Numbered from the stretch's first letter, positions 1 through 7,529 are shown. The stretch: 13,521 nt of DNA from Oscillospiraceae bacterium (GCA_902795095.1 CADBKB010000057.1:1-13521), one strand, 5' to 3'. Notes: generated by a model from the sequence alone, not told the origin. Numbers and translations: made by a program.

Positions 1-19
1 ACAACCGCATAAATAACCA

Positions 20-50
20 GCGGGGCCGCCTCGGCGGCCCCGCATTTTTT
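20..50 (+). terminator. Rho-independent terminator of a gene off the left edge
   Basis: A perfect 10-11 bp GC stem (20-30 with 33-43, minimal loop) is followed by ATTTTTT at 44-50. The T-run lies on the plus strand, so it ends a rightward gene whose coding part lies before position 1. Nothing else of that gene is visible. Confidence 0.9.
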
Positions 51-129
51 GTGTTCAGGGAATAGGGAATAGGAATGGCGTTCATATCACAACATAAAAT
101 ACAGTCAGAAAGGTTCCGAAATCATCCAT

Positions 130-159
130 CCCGTAGGGGCCGATGCCCACATCGGCCCG
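130..159 (+). repeat. Palindromic intergenic repeat, copy 1
   Basis: The unit is a CCGTAG head (131-136), then a perfect 9-bp stem (137-145 with 150-158) closed by the loop CCCA (146-149). It is identical over 30 bases to the copy at 196-225 and shares head, loop and architecture with the copies near 7379-7502. It lies outside any gene, in the gap left of metG. Confidence 0.9.
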
Positions 160-195
160 TCTGCTGCCCGCCTCCGTCTCCTTACTCCTTGCGCA

Positions 196-225
196 CCCGT
201 AGGGGCCGATGCCCACATCGGCCCG
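196..225 (+). repeat. Palindromic intergenic repeat, copy 2
   Basis: Exact 30-base copy of the element at 130-159, same orientation, 66 bases further on. Head CCGTAG at 197-202, 9-bp stem, loop CCCA. The sequence between the two copies is not itself repeated, so this is a pair of dispersed elements and not a tandem array. Confidence 0.9.
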
Positions 226-267
226 CAGAAGCGGCCCCGTTCGGTCATTGCGAGGCCCCGGATGATG

Positions 268-304
268 AAGAAAAAACCTGGAGACATGGGCTGTCTCCAG
301 GTTT
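268..304 (-). terminator. metG terminator
   Basis: A 13-bp perfect stem (274-286 with 292-304) lies 12 bases past the metG stop codon. On the minus strand it is followed by a T-run (complement of the A-run at 271-276). The plus strand also has a T-rich tail (302-317), so it could act in both directions. Confidence 0.88.
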
Positions 305-316
305 GTTTTTCTTTTT

Positions 317-2287
<1,971 letters not shown>

Positions 2288-2305
2288 AAAAATGCCTCCT
2301 CTCTC

Positions 2306-2325
2306 TCCGCGCGAATGGGCGCGGA
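2306..2325 (-). promoter_or_regulatory. Hairpin in the metG leader, next to the ribosome-binding site
   Basis: A 7-bp perfect GC-rich inverted repeat (2306-2312 with 2319-2325, 6-nt loop) lies in the short metG leader and ends only a few bases before the AGGAGG site. It could affect ribosome access or protect the 5' end. It has no T-run, so it is not a terminator. A function is inferred only from position. Confidence 0.4.
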
Positions 2326-2342
2326 CAAAAATCACTTTTACT

Positions 2343-2371
2343 ATTATAAAGATAATCCCCCGAAAGGTCAA
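2343..2371 (-). promoter_or_regulatory. metG promoter
   Basis: On the minus strand there is TTGACC (2371-2366), a 17-base spacer, then TATAAT (2348-2343), an almost perfect sigma-70/sigma-A promoter. Transcription should start near 2336, giving a leader of about 49 nt. Confidence 0.85.
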
Positions 2372-2395
2372 CCGATAATCCGGTTTTTCCCAAAC

Positions 2396-2424
2396 TTGAC
2401 CGGGGCAAACCCCGATGATATAAT
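2396..2424 (+). promoter_or_regulatory. Promoter of the DIP1984-family gene and the downstream RNA
   Basis: TTGACC (2396-2401), 17-base spacer, TATAAT (2419-2424): near-consensus and therefore probably strong. The spacer holds a small inverted repeat, CGGGG-CAAA-CCCCG (2401-2414), which could be an operator half-site pair or chance. The divergent metG -35 box lies only 24 bases away, so regulation of the two promoters may be linked. Confidence 0.85.
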
Positions 2425-2455
2425 GAAAAAAAACCAAAATTGGGAGGTGGGGACG

Positions 2456-2908
2456 ATGAAGCTTGCAACCGCGCTGTCCGAGCGGGCGGATCTGCAGCGA
2501 CGGATCTCCGAGCTGGCCGGCCGGCTGAATCAGAACGCCAAGGTCCAGGAGGGCGACGAGCCCGCCGAGGACCCGAAGGGGCTTCTGAAAGAGCTCGACG
2601 GCTGCCTGGAGCAGCTGGAGGTGCTGATCGCGCGGATCAACAGGACCAACAACGCCACGAAGCACGAAGATCTGACCCTGACGGATCTGATCGCCCGCCG
2701 GGACTGCCTCAAGGAGCGCATTCGCATCATGCGGGACTTCCTGAACGCTTCCAGCGACAAGGTCAACCGCTATTCCAAGGCGGAGATCCGGATCGTCAGC
2801 ACGGTGAACGTGTCCGCGCTGCAGAAGCAGGTGGACAGGTATTCCAAGCAGCTGCGCGAGACCGACGAGCTGATCCAGAGCCTGAACTGGACCACGGAAT
2901 TGCTGTGA
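2456..2908 (+). CDS. DIP1984 family protein (historically also annotated 'septicolysin')
   Basis: The 150-residue soluble protein is mostly helical and charged, with long heptad-like stretches suggesting coiled coils. The family pattern is recognisable: MKLATALSERADLQ at the start, NAKVQEGDEPAEDP near residues 28-41, ARINRTNNAT in the middle, and NWTTEL at the very end. Full length matches the family (about 150). The start at 2456 is fixed by a GGGAGGTGGGG site just upstream and by the conserved N-terminus. Biochemical function is not established. From memory, related genes appear near RNA-repair genes, but none of those are in this window. It has its own strong promoter. The tRNA-like segment begins at its stop codon, so gene and RNA are probably on one transcript. 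The 'septicolysin' name should not be read as evidence of a toxin. Confidence 0.85.
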   Translation: MKLATALSERADLQRRISELAGRLNQNAKVQEGDEPAEDPKGLLKELDGCLEQLEVLIARINRTNNATKHEDLTLTDLIARRDCLKERIRIMRDFLNASSDKVNRYSKAEIRIVSTVNVSALQKQVDRYSKQLRETDELIQSLNWTTELL

Positions 2909-3019
2909 AAAAGAAGTTAGTCCGACGGCGTGGGCATGATCTCCCGCGATTGAGAATGAATCGCATGGGTCAGGTGCGTCGGGCAGCACCGGGGGGTTCA
3001 AATCCGCCATTTTACAAGG
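2904..3019 (+). ncRNA. Candidate tRNA-like noncoding RNA behind the DIP1984-family gene
   Basis: Seen in order: a 7-bp outer stem (2904-2910 with 3010-3016, one G-U), a short hairpin (2932-2934 with 2943-2945, extendable to 2929-2948), a 6-bp stem with a 7-nt loop (2946-2951/2959-2964), a 5-bp hairpin (2973-2977/2986-2990) whose 8-nt loop has a D-loop-like GG and final A, and a T-arm (2992-2996/3004-3008, one G-G mismatch). The T-loop, TTCAAAT at 2997-3003, fits the tRNA consensus exactly. It is not a functional tRNA: it is ~115 nt, the anticodon-like loop lacks U33, the linker after the outer stem is too long, and no CCA is present. The outer stem overlaps the stop codon of the upstream gene. 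Bases 2921-2926 can also pair with the loop at 2978-2983, an alternative fold or pseudoknot. Its role is unknown; a tRNA mimic is the simplest reading, a decayed tRNA the main alternative. Confidence 0.45.
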
Positions 3020-3112
3020 TATGCCCGGTAACGTGACACACGTACTGTGATTATGTATGATTACCACCGATTGTCAGCCGTCAGACGAGGGCGGGAACGG
3101 GGAATAATAAAA

Positions 3113-3135
3113 GGCTCTATGTCAATAGTTGGGGT
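3113..3135 (+). repeat. Left terminal inverted repeat of the IS
   Basis: The 23-bp end begins GGCTCTAT and finishes GTTGGGGT, pairing with 4536-4558 at 17 of 23 positions. The 6-mer GCTCTA (3114-3119) also has an inverted partner TAGAGC at 3135-3140, giving a hairpin that could help end the transposase transcript. Confidence 0.85.
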
Positions 3136-3163
3136 AGAGCAAAAAGAATGGAATAACTAATCC

Positions 3164-3257
3164 TAATTGGGAACGACGTCATGGTGAGGCTGTGGCGTCG
3201 TTTCTTTAGGTAATTGGGAACGACGTCATGGTGAGGCTGTGGCGTCGTTTCTTTAGG
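3164..3257 (+). repeat. Perfect 47-bp tandem duplication, each unit with a terminator-like hairpin
   Basis: Positions 3164-3210 and 3211-3257 are identical. Each unit holds a 7-bp stem (3172-3178/3196-3202 and 3219-3225/3243-3249) followed on the plus strand by GTTTCTTT, which resembles a terminator facing into the IS. The second unit contains the transposase stop codon (3253-3255). Identity of the units suggests a recent duplication. Confidence 0.85.
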
Positions 3258-4425
3258 TGGAGCAGTGGAGGATTCTGTTTCTGAACCGTCTGAAATTACG
3301 AACGCCAAAGCATACACGTTTTAGGACCTTTGTTTTATTATTACACCCCTCTGTATATCCGTTGCTGTAGGGAACATCCAATGCGTTTAGAATCTCACAG
3401 AACCAATTCCTGTAGGCCGTAATGCAGGCTGCGAACTCCGGCAGGGCCTGAAACTCCGCAAGGAAGAGCCAGTCCTTCAGCCTCTTTCGTCCTTCTTCAG
3501 AGCCCTCGCTCCGCATAACCTTTATGAATTTGTTCTTCAGATCATACGCTTTCGCCAGTCGAGGCGAGATCTCAAACATCAACGCCAGACGATCCATCTC
3601 TTCTTCAGTCAGTCTTTCCATCGGTTTGCTCAGCAGGGATTTTGAACGCTTGAAGTACTTCCTGTACCGTTCTGAGAGCTTCTTTTGCTCCGTCTTTCTG
3701 ACATTTTCCATTGCCCATATAACCTGACGCACCACATGGAATCTGTCGGCGACGATCTTCGCTTTTGGAAAACAGATGTTTGCCACATTCCTGAAATGCT
3801 GATTCATATCCGTTACAAAATAAGCCACGTTATTCCGGTTGCTGAAGCTCAAAAAGTAACGAATCAGGTCATTTTCATAACGATTCGGCAGAATATCTAA
3901 AACCTTTCTGTTTTTCGCGTCAGTGACGATCGTCTGATACTTTTCGCCTCCGGCATTGCCCTTAAACTCGTCGATGGACAGAACATATGGAAGTGAACGG
4001 CATTGGTAATTCACCCAATCGAAACAGCGCAGGGCTGTCATGGAGGATATTCTGCACTCCCTTGCGATTTCTGCGGCAGGTTTCAGATTCTTGAACTGGG
4101 AGATGATATGTCCGATCAACCTGGTCGTCATACGGCGATAACGGCCCAGAAAGGGATTATCTTCATAGAACCGTTTCCCGCAGGCGGGGCAACAGTATCT
4201 TCGCTTCTTCAAGTACAGCAGCGTCGCCCTTGCGAAAGGGATATCCTTTACCGCCTGTTCCCGGTAGTCATGCACCCGCTCGGTCAGCTCGCCACACTTC
4301 GGACACTTATGTGCCCTTCGGGGAAGCTGGATATAAACATGTACCTCGTCCTGCGTAGACTCGATTTTTTGAATTATTACATCTTCCAAATTCAGAAGTG
4401 TTGTTGTATAATCCTTGTTGAGCAT
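3253..4425 (-). CDS. ISL3-family transposase
   Basis: The DDE transposase has 390 residues from the start at 4425. An N-terminal ISL3 zinc finger is formed by Cys41/Cys44 and Cys79/Cys82. A DDE/RNase H-like catalytic domain follows: Asp152 in SIDEFKGNAG is the likely first acidic residue, Asp227 in IVADRFHVVRQ the likely second, and Glu359 in NGYTEGCNN the third. The frame stays open upstream to 4545, but the start at 4425 has an AAAGGAAA site and a promoter before it, and the upstream part overlaps the terminal repeat. All key residues are present and the frame is unbroken, so the element may be active. Codon use is more A/T-rich than in neighbouring genes. Confidence 0.93.
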   Translation of the reverse strand: MLNKDYTTTLLNLEDVIIQKIESTQDEVHVYIQLPRRAHKCPKCGELTERVHDYREQAVKDIPFARATLLYLKKRRYCCPACGKRFYEDNPFLGRYRRMTTRLIGHIISQFKNLKPAAEIARECRISSMTALRCFDWVNYQCRSLPYVLSIDEFKGNAGGEKYQTIVTDAKNRKVLDILPNRYENDLIRYFLSFSNRNNVAYFVTDMNQHFRNVANICFPKAKIVADRFHVVRQVIWAMENVRKTEQKKLSERYRKYFKRSKSLLSKPMERLTEEEMDRLALMFEISPRLAKAYDLKNKFIKVMRSEGSEEGRKRLKDWLFLAEFQALPEFAACITAYRNWFCEILNALDVPYSNGYTEGCNNKTKVLKRVCFGVRNFRRFRNRILHCST

Positions 4426-4462
4426 AGTTGATTTTCCTTTCTCGTTTGGTAGGGGTACTGTA

Positions 4463-4491
4463 ATGATAAAGGATTTTTCTTCTATGCTCAA
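4463..4491 (-). promoter_or_regulatory. Transposase promoter
   Basis: On the minus strand TTGAGC (4491-4486), a 17-base spacer and TATCAT (4468-4463) lie upstream of the transposase, inside the IS. Each box differs from consensus at one or two positions, consistent with moderate expression. Confidence 0.6.
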
Positions 4492-4513
4492 CTTTTTTCT
4501 AATTTCATTAAAA

Positions 4514-4542
4514 TTGGGGCCAGGTTCATCGCCTGACCCCAA
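4514..4542 (-). terminator. Inward-facing terminator-like hairpin at the right end of the IS
   Basis: A stem of 6 + 4 bp with one C-A mismatch (4514-4519/4537-4542 and 4521-4524/4532-4535, 7-nt loop) is followed on the minus strand by TTTTAAT. It would stop transcription entering the IS from the right before it reaches the transposase promoter. It uses part of the right terminal repeat. Confidence 0.6.
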
Positions 4543-4558
4543 CATTTATTATAGAACC
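4536..4558 (-). repeat. Right terminal inverted repeat of the IS
   Basis: Read on the minus strand it begins GGTTCTAT and ends GTTGGGGT, matching the left end at 17 of 23 positions. It defines the outer edge of the element at 4558. Confidence 0.85.
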
Positions 4559-4574
4559 GAAGGAAGGAAAGTGT

Positions 4575-4601
4575 GAAAGGGAACCATCAGGGTTCCCTTT
4601 C
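4575..4601. repeat. Hairpin just outside the IS right end
   Basis: An 11-bp perfect inverted repeat (4575-4585 with 4591-4601) with a 5-base loop. There is no good T-run on either strand (the minus side has CACTTTCC), so it is at best a weak terminator. It belongs to the flanking DNA, not to the IS. Confidence 0.6.
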
Positions 4602-4615
4602 GCGTTCAATCAAAC

Positions 4616-4650
4616 CATATTTCAAACTTTTTTCAAAAGTTTGAAATATG
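4616..4650. repeat. 16-bp perfect A+T-rich hairpin
   Basis: Positions 4616-4631 pair perfectly with 4635-4650 around a 3-base loop. It lies beyond the mrdA terminator and has no gene of its own. A stabilising 3'-end structure, a second terminator or a remnant of a small mobile repeat are all possible. Confidence 0.75.
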
Positions 4651-4653
4651 CCG

Positions 4654-4685
4654 CAGCGTGGCAAAAATACTTTTTTGACACGCTG
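4654..4685. repeat. Hairpin with GC arms and an A5/T6 core
   Basis: CAGCGTG (4654-4660) pairs with CACGCTG (4679-4685); after one G-A mismatch, CAAAAA (4662-4667) pairs with the T-run and G at 4672-4677. It lies between the A+T hairpin and the mrdA terminator, only two bases from the latter. Confidence 0.7.
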
Positions 4686-4721
4686 AAAACCGCCGGCCTA
4701 CAGGCCGGCGGTTGGTTTTTT
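4686..4721 (-). terminator. mrdA terminator (bidirectional form)
   Basis: An 11-bp perfect GC stem (4688-4698 with 4703-4713) and 4-base loop. On the minus strand it is followed by TTTT, and it sits just past the mrdA stop at 4726, so it should end the mreD-mrdA transcript. On the plus strand a TTTTTT run (4716-4721) also follows, so it can work in both directions. Confidence 0.88.
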
Positions 4722-4725
4722 CGGT

Positions 4726-6798
4726 TTAATTGGCGACGCCCTCGCCGGGGTAGGTCTCGTTGATGGTCTCCTCGGAGAAGTAGTGGTCCAGGATGTCCAC
4801 CGCCACGCGGCCCAGGTTGCCGCCCTGGGCGCCCTTCTCCACATAGATGGCGATGGCGATCTGGGGATCGTCCGCCGGGGCGAACACCACCAGCGAGGCG
4901 TTGTCCGAGCCGCCGGAGCCGTGCTGGGCGGTGCCGGTCTTGGCGCAGACGGGCACGGGATATTTCTCCAGATAGGTCTTCGCGCTGCCCTCGGTGACCG
5001 CCAGGCGCATGCCCTCCTTCACCGCATCATAGGCGACGTCGGAGATCTTGAAATTGCTGACGACCTGGGGCTCCACCTTTTCCAGCAGCTCCTGGTAATC
5101 CGCGGAGATGACCTTGCTCAGGAAGGTGGCGCGGTAGCGGGTGCCGCGGTTGGCCAGGGTGCAGGTATAGACGCACAGCTGCAGGGGCGTGATGCGGTTT
5201 TCCGACTGACCGATGGCGGCGGCCAGGGTATCGGCCTTGTACCAGCCGGACAGATCGGGCTGATCGGCGTAGAGGATGGCCTTGGTCTCGGCGTTGGCCC
5301 GGTAGCCGACCTCCTCCGGCAGCTCCACGCCGGTGGGCTGTCCCAGGCCCATGGCCTTGGCCACCTTGTCGATCTCGTCGATGCCCGTCAGACGCCCCGC
5401 CTCGTAGAAGTAGTAGTTGCACGATACGCTCAGGGCGTGGGGCAGGTCCACCAGGCCGTGGGTCAGGGTGCCGTGGGAGCTGGTCCAGATGTGGCACACG
5501 GGCTGATAGTCGGGATAATACGTATAGACGCCCTGGTCCTCGATGGAATAGATGGGACTGAGGGTACCGGAGTCGATGGCGGCCACGGAGGTGATGGGCT
5601 TGTAAACAGATCCCGGGGGATAGGTGGCCAGCAGCGCCCGGTTCCACATGGGCGAGCGCTCGTCGGCCATGAGCTTGTCATAGTCCTCGTTGAAGGTGGC
5701 CAGATTGAAGCTGGGATAGCTGGCGCAGGCCAGGATGTTGCCGGTTTTGATCTCCATGACCACGACGGAGCCGGCCTTGGCGTCCTTGCCCTCGCCGTCG
5801 GTATTGGGGATGCCGTTCTCGTTCAGGTCCTCGATGCAGTCGGCCAGAGATTTCTCCGTGACTGCCTGCAGGCCGATGTCCAGCGTGGTCTCCACGTTGG
5901 CGCCGGCCTTGGGCTCCTTGGAATAGTGCTCCTCCACCACCATGCCGTCGGAGGTGACGGTGGTCACGCGGACGCCGTCCTCCCCGTGGAGGTAGTCCTC
6001 AAAGGCCGCCTCCAGGCCGTCCTTGCCGATGACGGCGTTCATGGGGTAGCCCTTGCTCTTGTACTGCTCGTACTCCTCGGCGTAGATGGGGCCCGTGCGG
6101 CCCAGGATGTGGGCGGCGTACTGGGTATTGTACTCCCGGACGGTGGTGGTCTCCACGGTCATGCCAGGCACGTTCAGCTCCATGAGCTTGGCCAGGGAGT
6201 CGGAGTCCACATCCTTCAGCAGGGCGTAAGTGGGCAGGTTCGCCACGTTCACCAGCTCCAGCTCATAGCGCAGGCCGATGACCCGGCGGCAATCCGCCTC
6301 CTCCCAGTCGTTGGGGATATGGTAGGAGTTCTTCATCAGCTTCACCAGCTGCTGGGCGGAGATGTCCGGGTCCCAGCTCCGGGCGGAAAGGAACTGGCGG
6401 AAATAGCTCTGCCAGGATTCGCTGTAGCTCTCCAGGGTGTACTCATAGGGCTTCTGGAGGCTGACGGGCAGATGCTCGGCGTATTCCAGGCCCAGGGAAT
6501 GGCACAGATTTGCCAGCTGGCGCAGGCTCTCGTTGGGGTTCTCGGAGTTATAGAGCACGTAGCCGTTGATAATGAGGTTGTAGCTGGCGCGGTTGGATAC
6601 CAGGATGTTGCCGTTGCGGTCCAGGATCTGGCCCCGGGCCGCGCTGACAGGGGTGGTATAGGTATCGGTGCTGATGGAATTGTCGGAGACGGTGGCGTTC
6701 ACCACCTGCACATTGTAGGCGCGAAAGGCGAAAAAGCCCACCATCAGCGCCACCATGGCCAGGAACACGCCCACGCGGAATTTTGTCATGCGTTCCAT
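4726..6798 (-). CDS. mrdA: Penicillin-binding protein 2 (elongation transpeptidase)
   Basis: A class B PBP that cross-links peptidoglycan during cell elongation, working with RodA and the Mre proteins, anchored in the membrane with the catalytic domain outside. In the 690 residues: a single N-terminal membrane segment at about 9-28, the PBP dimer-domain motif RGQILDRNG at 55-63, the active-site SxxK as SVYK at 397-400, SxN as SCN at 459-461, and KTG at 620-622. All three transpeptidase motifs are intact. The start at 6798 has an AGGAGG site six bases upstream; an internal ATG at 6789 is possible but less well placed. The start overlaps the end of mreD by 13 nt, so the two are translationally coupled. 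The product could be called PbpA in some genomes; the family assignment is firm. Confidence 0.95.
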   Translation of the reverse strand: MERMTKFRVGVFLAMVALMVGFFAFRAYNVQVVNATVSDNSISTDTYTTPVSAARGQILDRNGNILVSNRASYNLIINGYVLYNSENPNESLRQLANLCHSLGLEYAEHLPVSLQKPYEYTLESYSESWQSYFRQFLSARSWDPDISAQQLVKLMKNSYHIPNDWEEADCRRVIGLRYELELVNVANLPTYALLKDVDSDSLAKLMELNVPGMTVETTTVREYNTQYAAHILGRTGPIYAEEYEQYKSKGYPMNAVIGKDGLEAAFEDYLHGEDGVRVTTVTSDGMVVEEHYSKEPKAGANVETTLDIGLQAVTEKSLADCIEDLNENGIPNTDGEGKDAKAGSVVVMEIKTGNILACASYPSFNLATFNEDYDKLMADERSPMWNRALLATYPPGSVYKPITSVAAIDSGTLSPIYSIEDQGVYTYYPDYQPVCHIWTSSHGTLTHGLVDLPHALSVSCNYYFYEAGRLTGIDEIDKVAKAMGLGQPTGVELPEEVGYRANAETKAILYADQPDLSGWYKADTLAAAIGQSENRITPLQLCVYTCTLANRGTRYRATFLSKVISADYQELLEKVEPQVVSNFKISDVAYDAVKEGMRLAVTEGSAKTYLEKYPVPVCAKTGTAQHGSGGSDNASLVVFAPADDPQIAIAIYVEKGAQGGNLGRVAVDILDHYFSEETINETYPGEGVAN

Positions 6799-7346
6799 GT
6801 ACGGCCTCCTCCCACACGGTGGATCAGACGGAACAGATAATAGAATGCCGGACAGCTCAGGATGCCCAGCAGGACGCCGGGCACAAGGATGCGGAAATAC
6901 TGCCGGGCGGTGACGGTGTGCAGGAACAGCCGGAGCAGGAAAATGGCGCTCTCATGCACCAGGCACAGCACGAAGCAGCAGGCGATGCAGGTGCCGATGT
7001 GATCGCGCAGCAGATTATCCATGGCGATGCCGAGCGCCATGCCGCCCAGGGTCAGCACCAGGATGGACACGAAGCCCAGGTCGCCGCCGGACAGGGCCCA
7101 GGCGAGGCTGACGATCAGGGCGAACACCGAGCCGGCGTCCGCTCCCTCGATGATGCACACGCAGCCGACAAAATAGGGGATCAGGTTCACCTTGACCCCG
7201 AGCAGGCCGTGGCGGTTGAGGATCACGCCCTGGATCACGACGGTGGCGATGAAGGCGAGGGCATACAGCGCCCATTTGAAAATGATCCTCCACTGCTGCC
7301 GGGTGATGCGCAGCTTCTGCAGCTGCCGCAGCGGTCGCTCGTCCAT
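6786..7346 (-). CDS. mreD: Rod shape-determining protein MreD
   Basis: Small membrane protein of the elongasome, usually linked with MreC and PBP2. The 186 residues hold about five to six hydrophobic helices (roughly 25-42, 50-66, 70-86, 92-110, 117-140 and 150-172) after a basic, soluble N-terminus. The sequence is weakly conserved, as usual for MreD; the call rests on topology, length and its position directly before mrdA. The start at 7346 has AAAGGAG upstream. mreB and mreC, which normally precede it, are absent here; instead the upstream neighbour is the suf pair across a 183-bp repeat-filled gap. No convincing promoter is visible in that gap, so expression may depend on read-through from the suf transcript. 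Confidence 0.85.
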   Translation of the reverse strand: MDERPLRQLQKLRITRQQWRIIFKWALYALAFIATVVIQGVILNRHGLLGVKVNLIPYFVGCVCIIEGADAGSVFALIVSLAWALSGGDLGFVSILVLTLGGMALGIAMDNLLRDHIGTCIACCFVLCLVHESAIFLLRLFLHTVTARQYFRILVPGVLLGILSCPAFYYLFRLIHRVGGGRTWNA

Positions 7347-7378
7347 GGCGTTCTCCTTTCATTGTTTTTTTGGGTTCT

Positions 7379-7405
7379 CGTAGGAGCGCATGTCCATATG
7401 CGCCA
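7379..7405 (+). repeat. Palindromic intergenic repeat, degenerate copy 5
   Basis: CGTAG (7379-7383), stem bases 7384-7392 with 7397-7405, and loop TCCA (7393-7396). Six Watson-Crick pairs and one G-T remain; the two outer pairs are mismatched. It follows the same head-stem-loop plan as the other copies, with a changed stem and one change in the loop, and looks like a decayed member. Confidence 0.6.
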
Positions 7406-7428
7406 ATGCGCCGAAAAAAATGTACAGG

Positions 7429-7458
7429 CCCGTAGGGAGCGATGCCCACATCGCTCCG
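7429..7458 (+). repeat. Palindromic intergenic repeat, copy 3 (variant stem)
   Basis: CCGTAG head (7430-7435), perfect 9-bp stem (7436-7444 with 7449-7457), loop CCCA (7445-7448). Compared with the copies at 130 and 196, the stem differs on both arms in a compensating way so that pairing is kept. Confidence 0.88.
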
Positions 7459-7474
7459 CGAAAACGGCAGAGAC

Positions 7475-7502
7475 GGAGGCATCTGGGGATGCCTCCCTAC
7501 GG
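7475..7502 (-). repeat. Palindromic intergenic repeat, copy 4 (inverted, second variant stem)
   Basis: Read on the minus strand: CCGTAG (7502-7497), stem 7496-7488 with 7483-7475, loop CCCA (7487-7484). It is inverted relative to copy 3 and only 16 bases from it, making a head-out pair. Its stem sequence differs again but pairs perfectly over 9 bp. Confidence 0.88.
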
Positions 7503-7529
7503 ATGCGGCGGTTACAGGAAGCGGCGGCT

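Larger units (their letters stand above)
3113..4558 (-). mobile_element. ISL3-family insertion sequence, 1446 bp, apparently intact
   Basis: Imperfect terminal inverted repeats bound the element: 3113-3135 and 4558-4536 match at 17 of 23 positions, both starting GG and ending GTTGGGGT. Size and the single minus-strand transposase fit ISL3. The element is visibly richer in A+T than the genes around it, suggesting arrival from another background. The flanking 8-mers (3105-3112 and 4559-4566) do not match, so no target duplication is visible; it may have decayed or been lost by recombination. The element sits between the tRNA-like RNA region and the mrdA terminator region and breaks no recognisable gene. 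Confidence 0.9.

Noticed and set aside
130..225. CRISPR array
   Set aside because: Only two 30-base copies, each itself a full hairpin, with related copies elsewhere in other orientations and no cas genes.
245..255. TCATTGCGAGG, a string common in bacterial intergenic repeats
   Set aside because: Only 11 bases, once, with no inverted partner here; could be a remnant but cannot be supported.
2919..2927. Y RNA (Ro-binding) signature
   Set aside because: AGTCCGACG resembles the GGUCCGA of animal Y RNAs, but the opposite strand lacks the matching motif and no Ro/TROVE gene is in view. Too short to count on.
2905..3016. A normal tRNA gene
   Set aside because: The T-arm is convincing, but length, the missing U33, the missing CCA and the overlong linker after the outer stem exclude a functional tRNA.
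3027..3065. Possible stem GGTAA/TTACC (3027-3031 with 3061-3065) and small palindrome 3031-3043
   Set aside because: Only 5 bp each, no T-run, so not supportable as a terminator of the tRNA-like RNA.
3105..4566. Target site duplication of the IS
   Set aside because: The 8-mers on the two sides (TAATAAAA and GAAGGAAG) do not match, and shifting the ends by a few bases does not give a match.
4783..6840. Long plus-strand open frame opposite mrdA
   Set aside because: Low-complexity Gly/Val/Leu/His-rich translation typical of the complement of a GC-rich gene; mrdA on the other strand has all its catalytic motifs.
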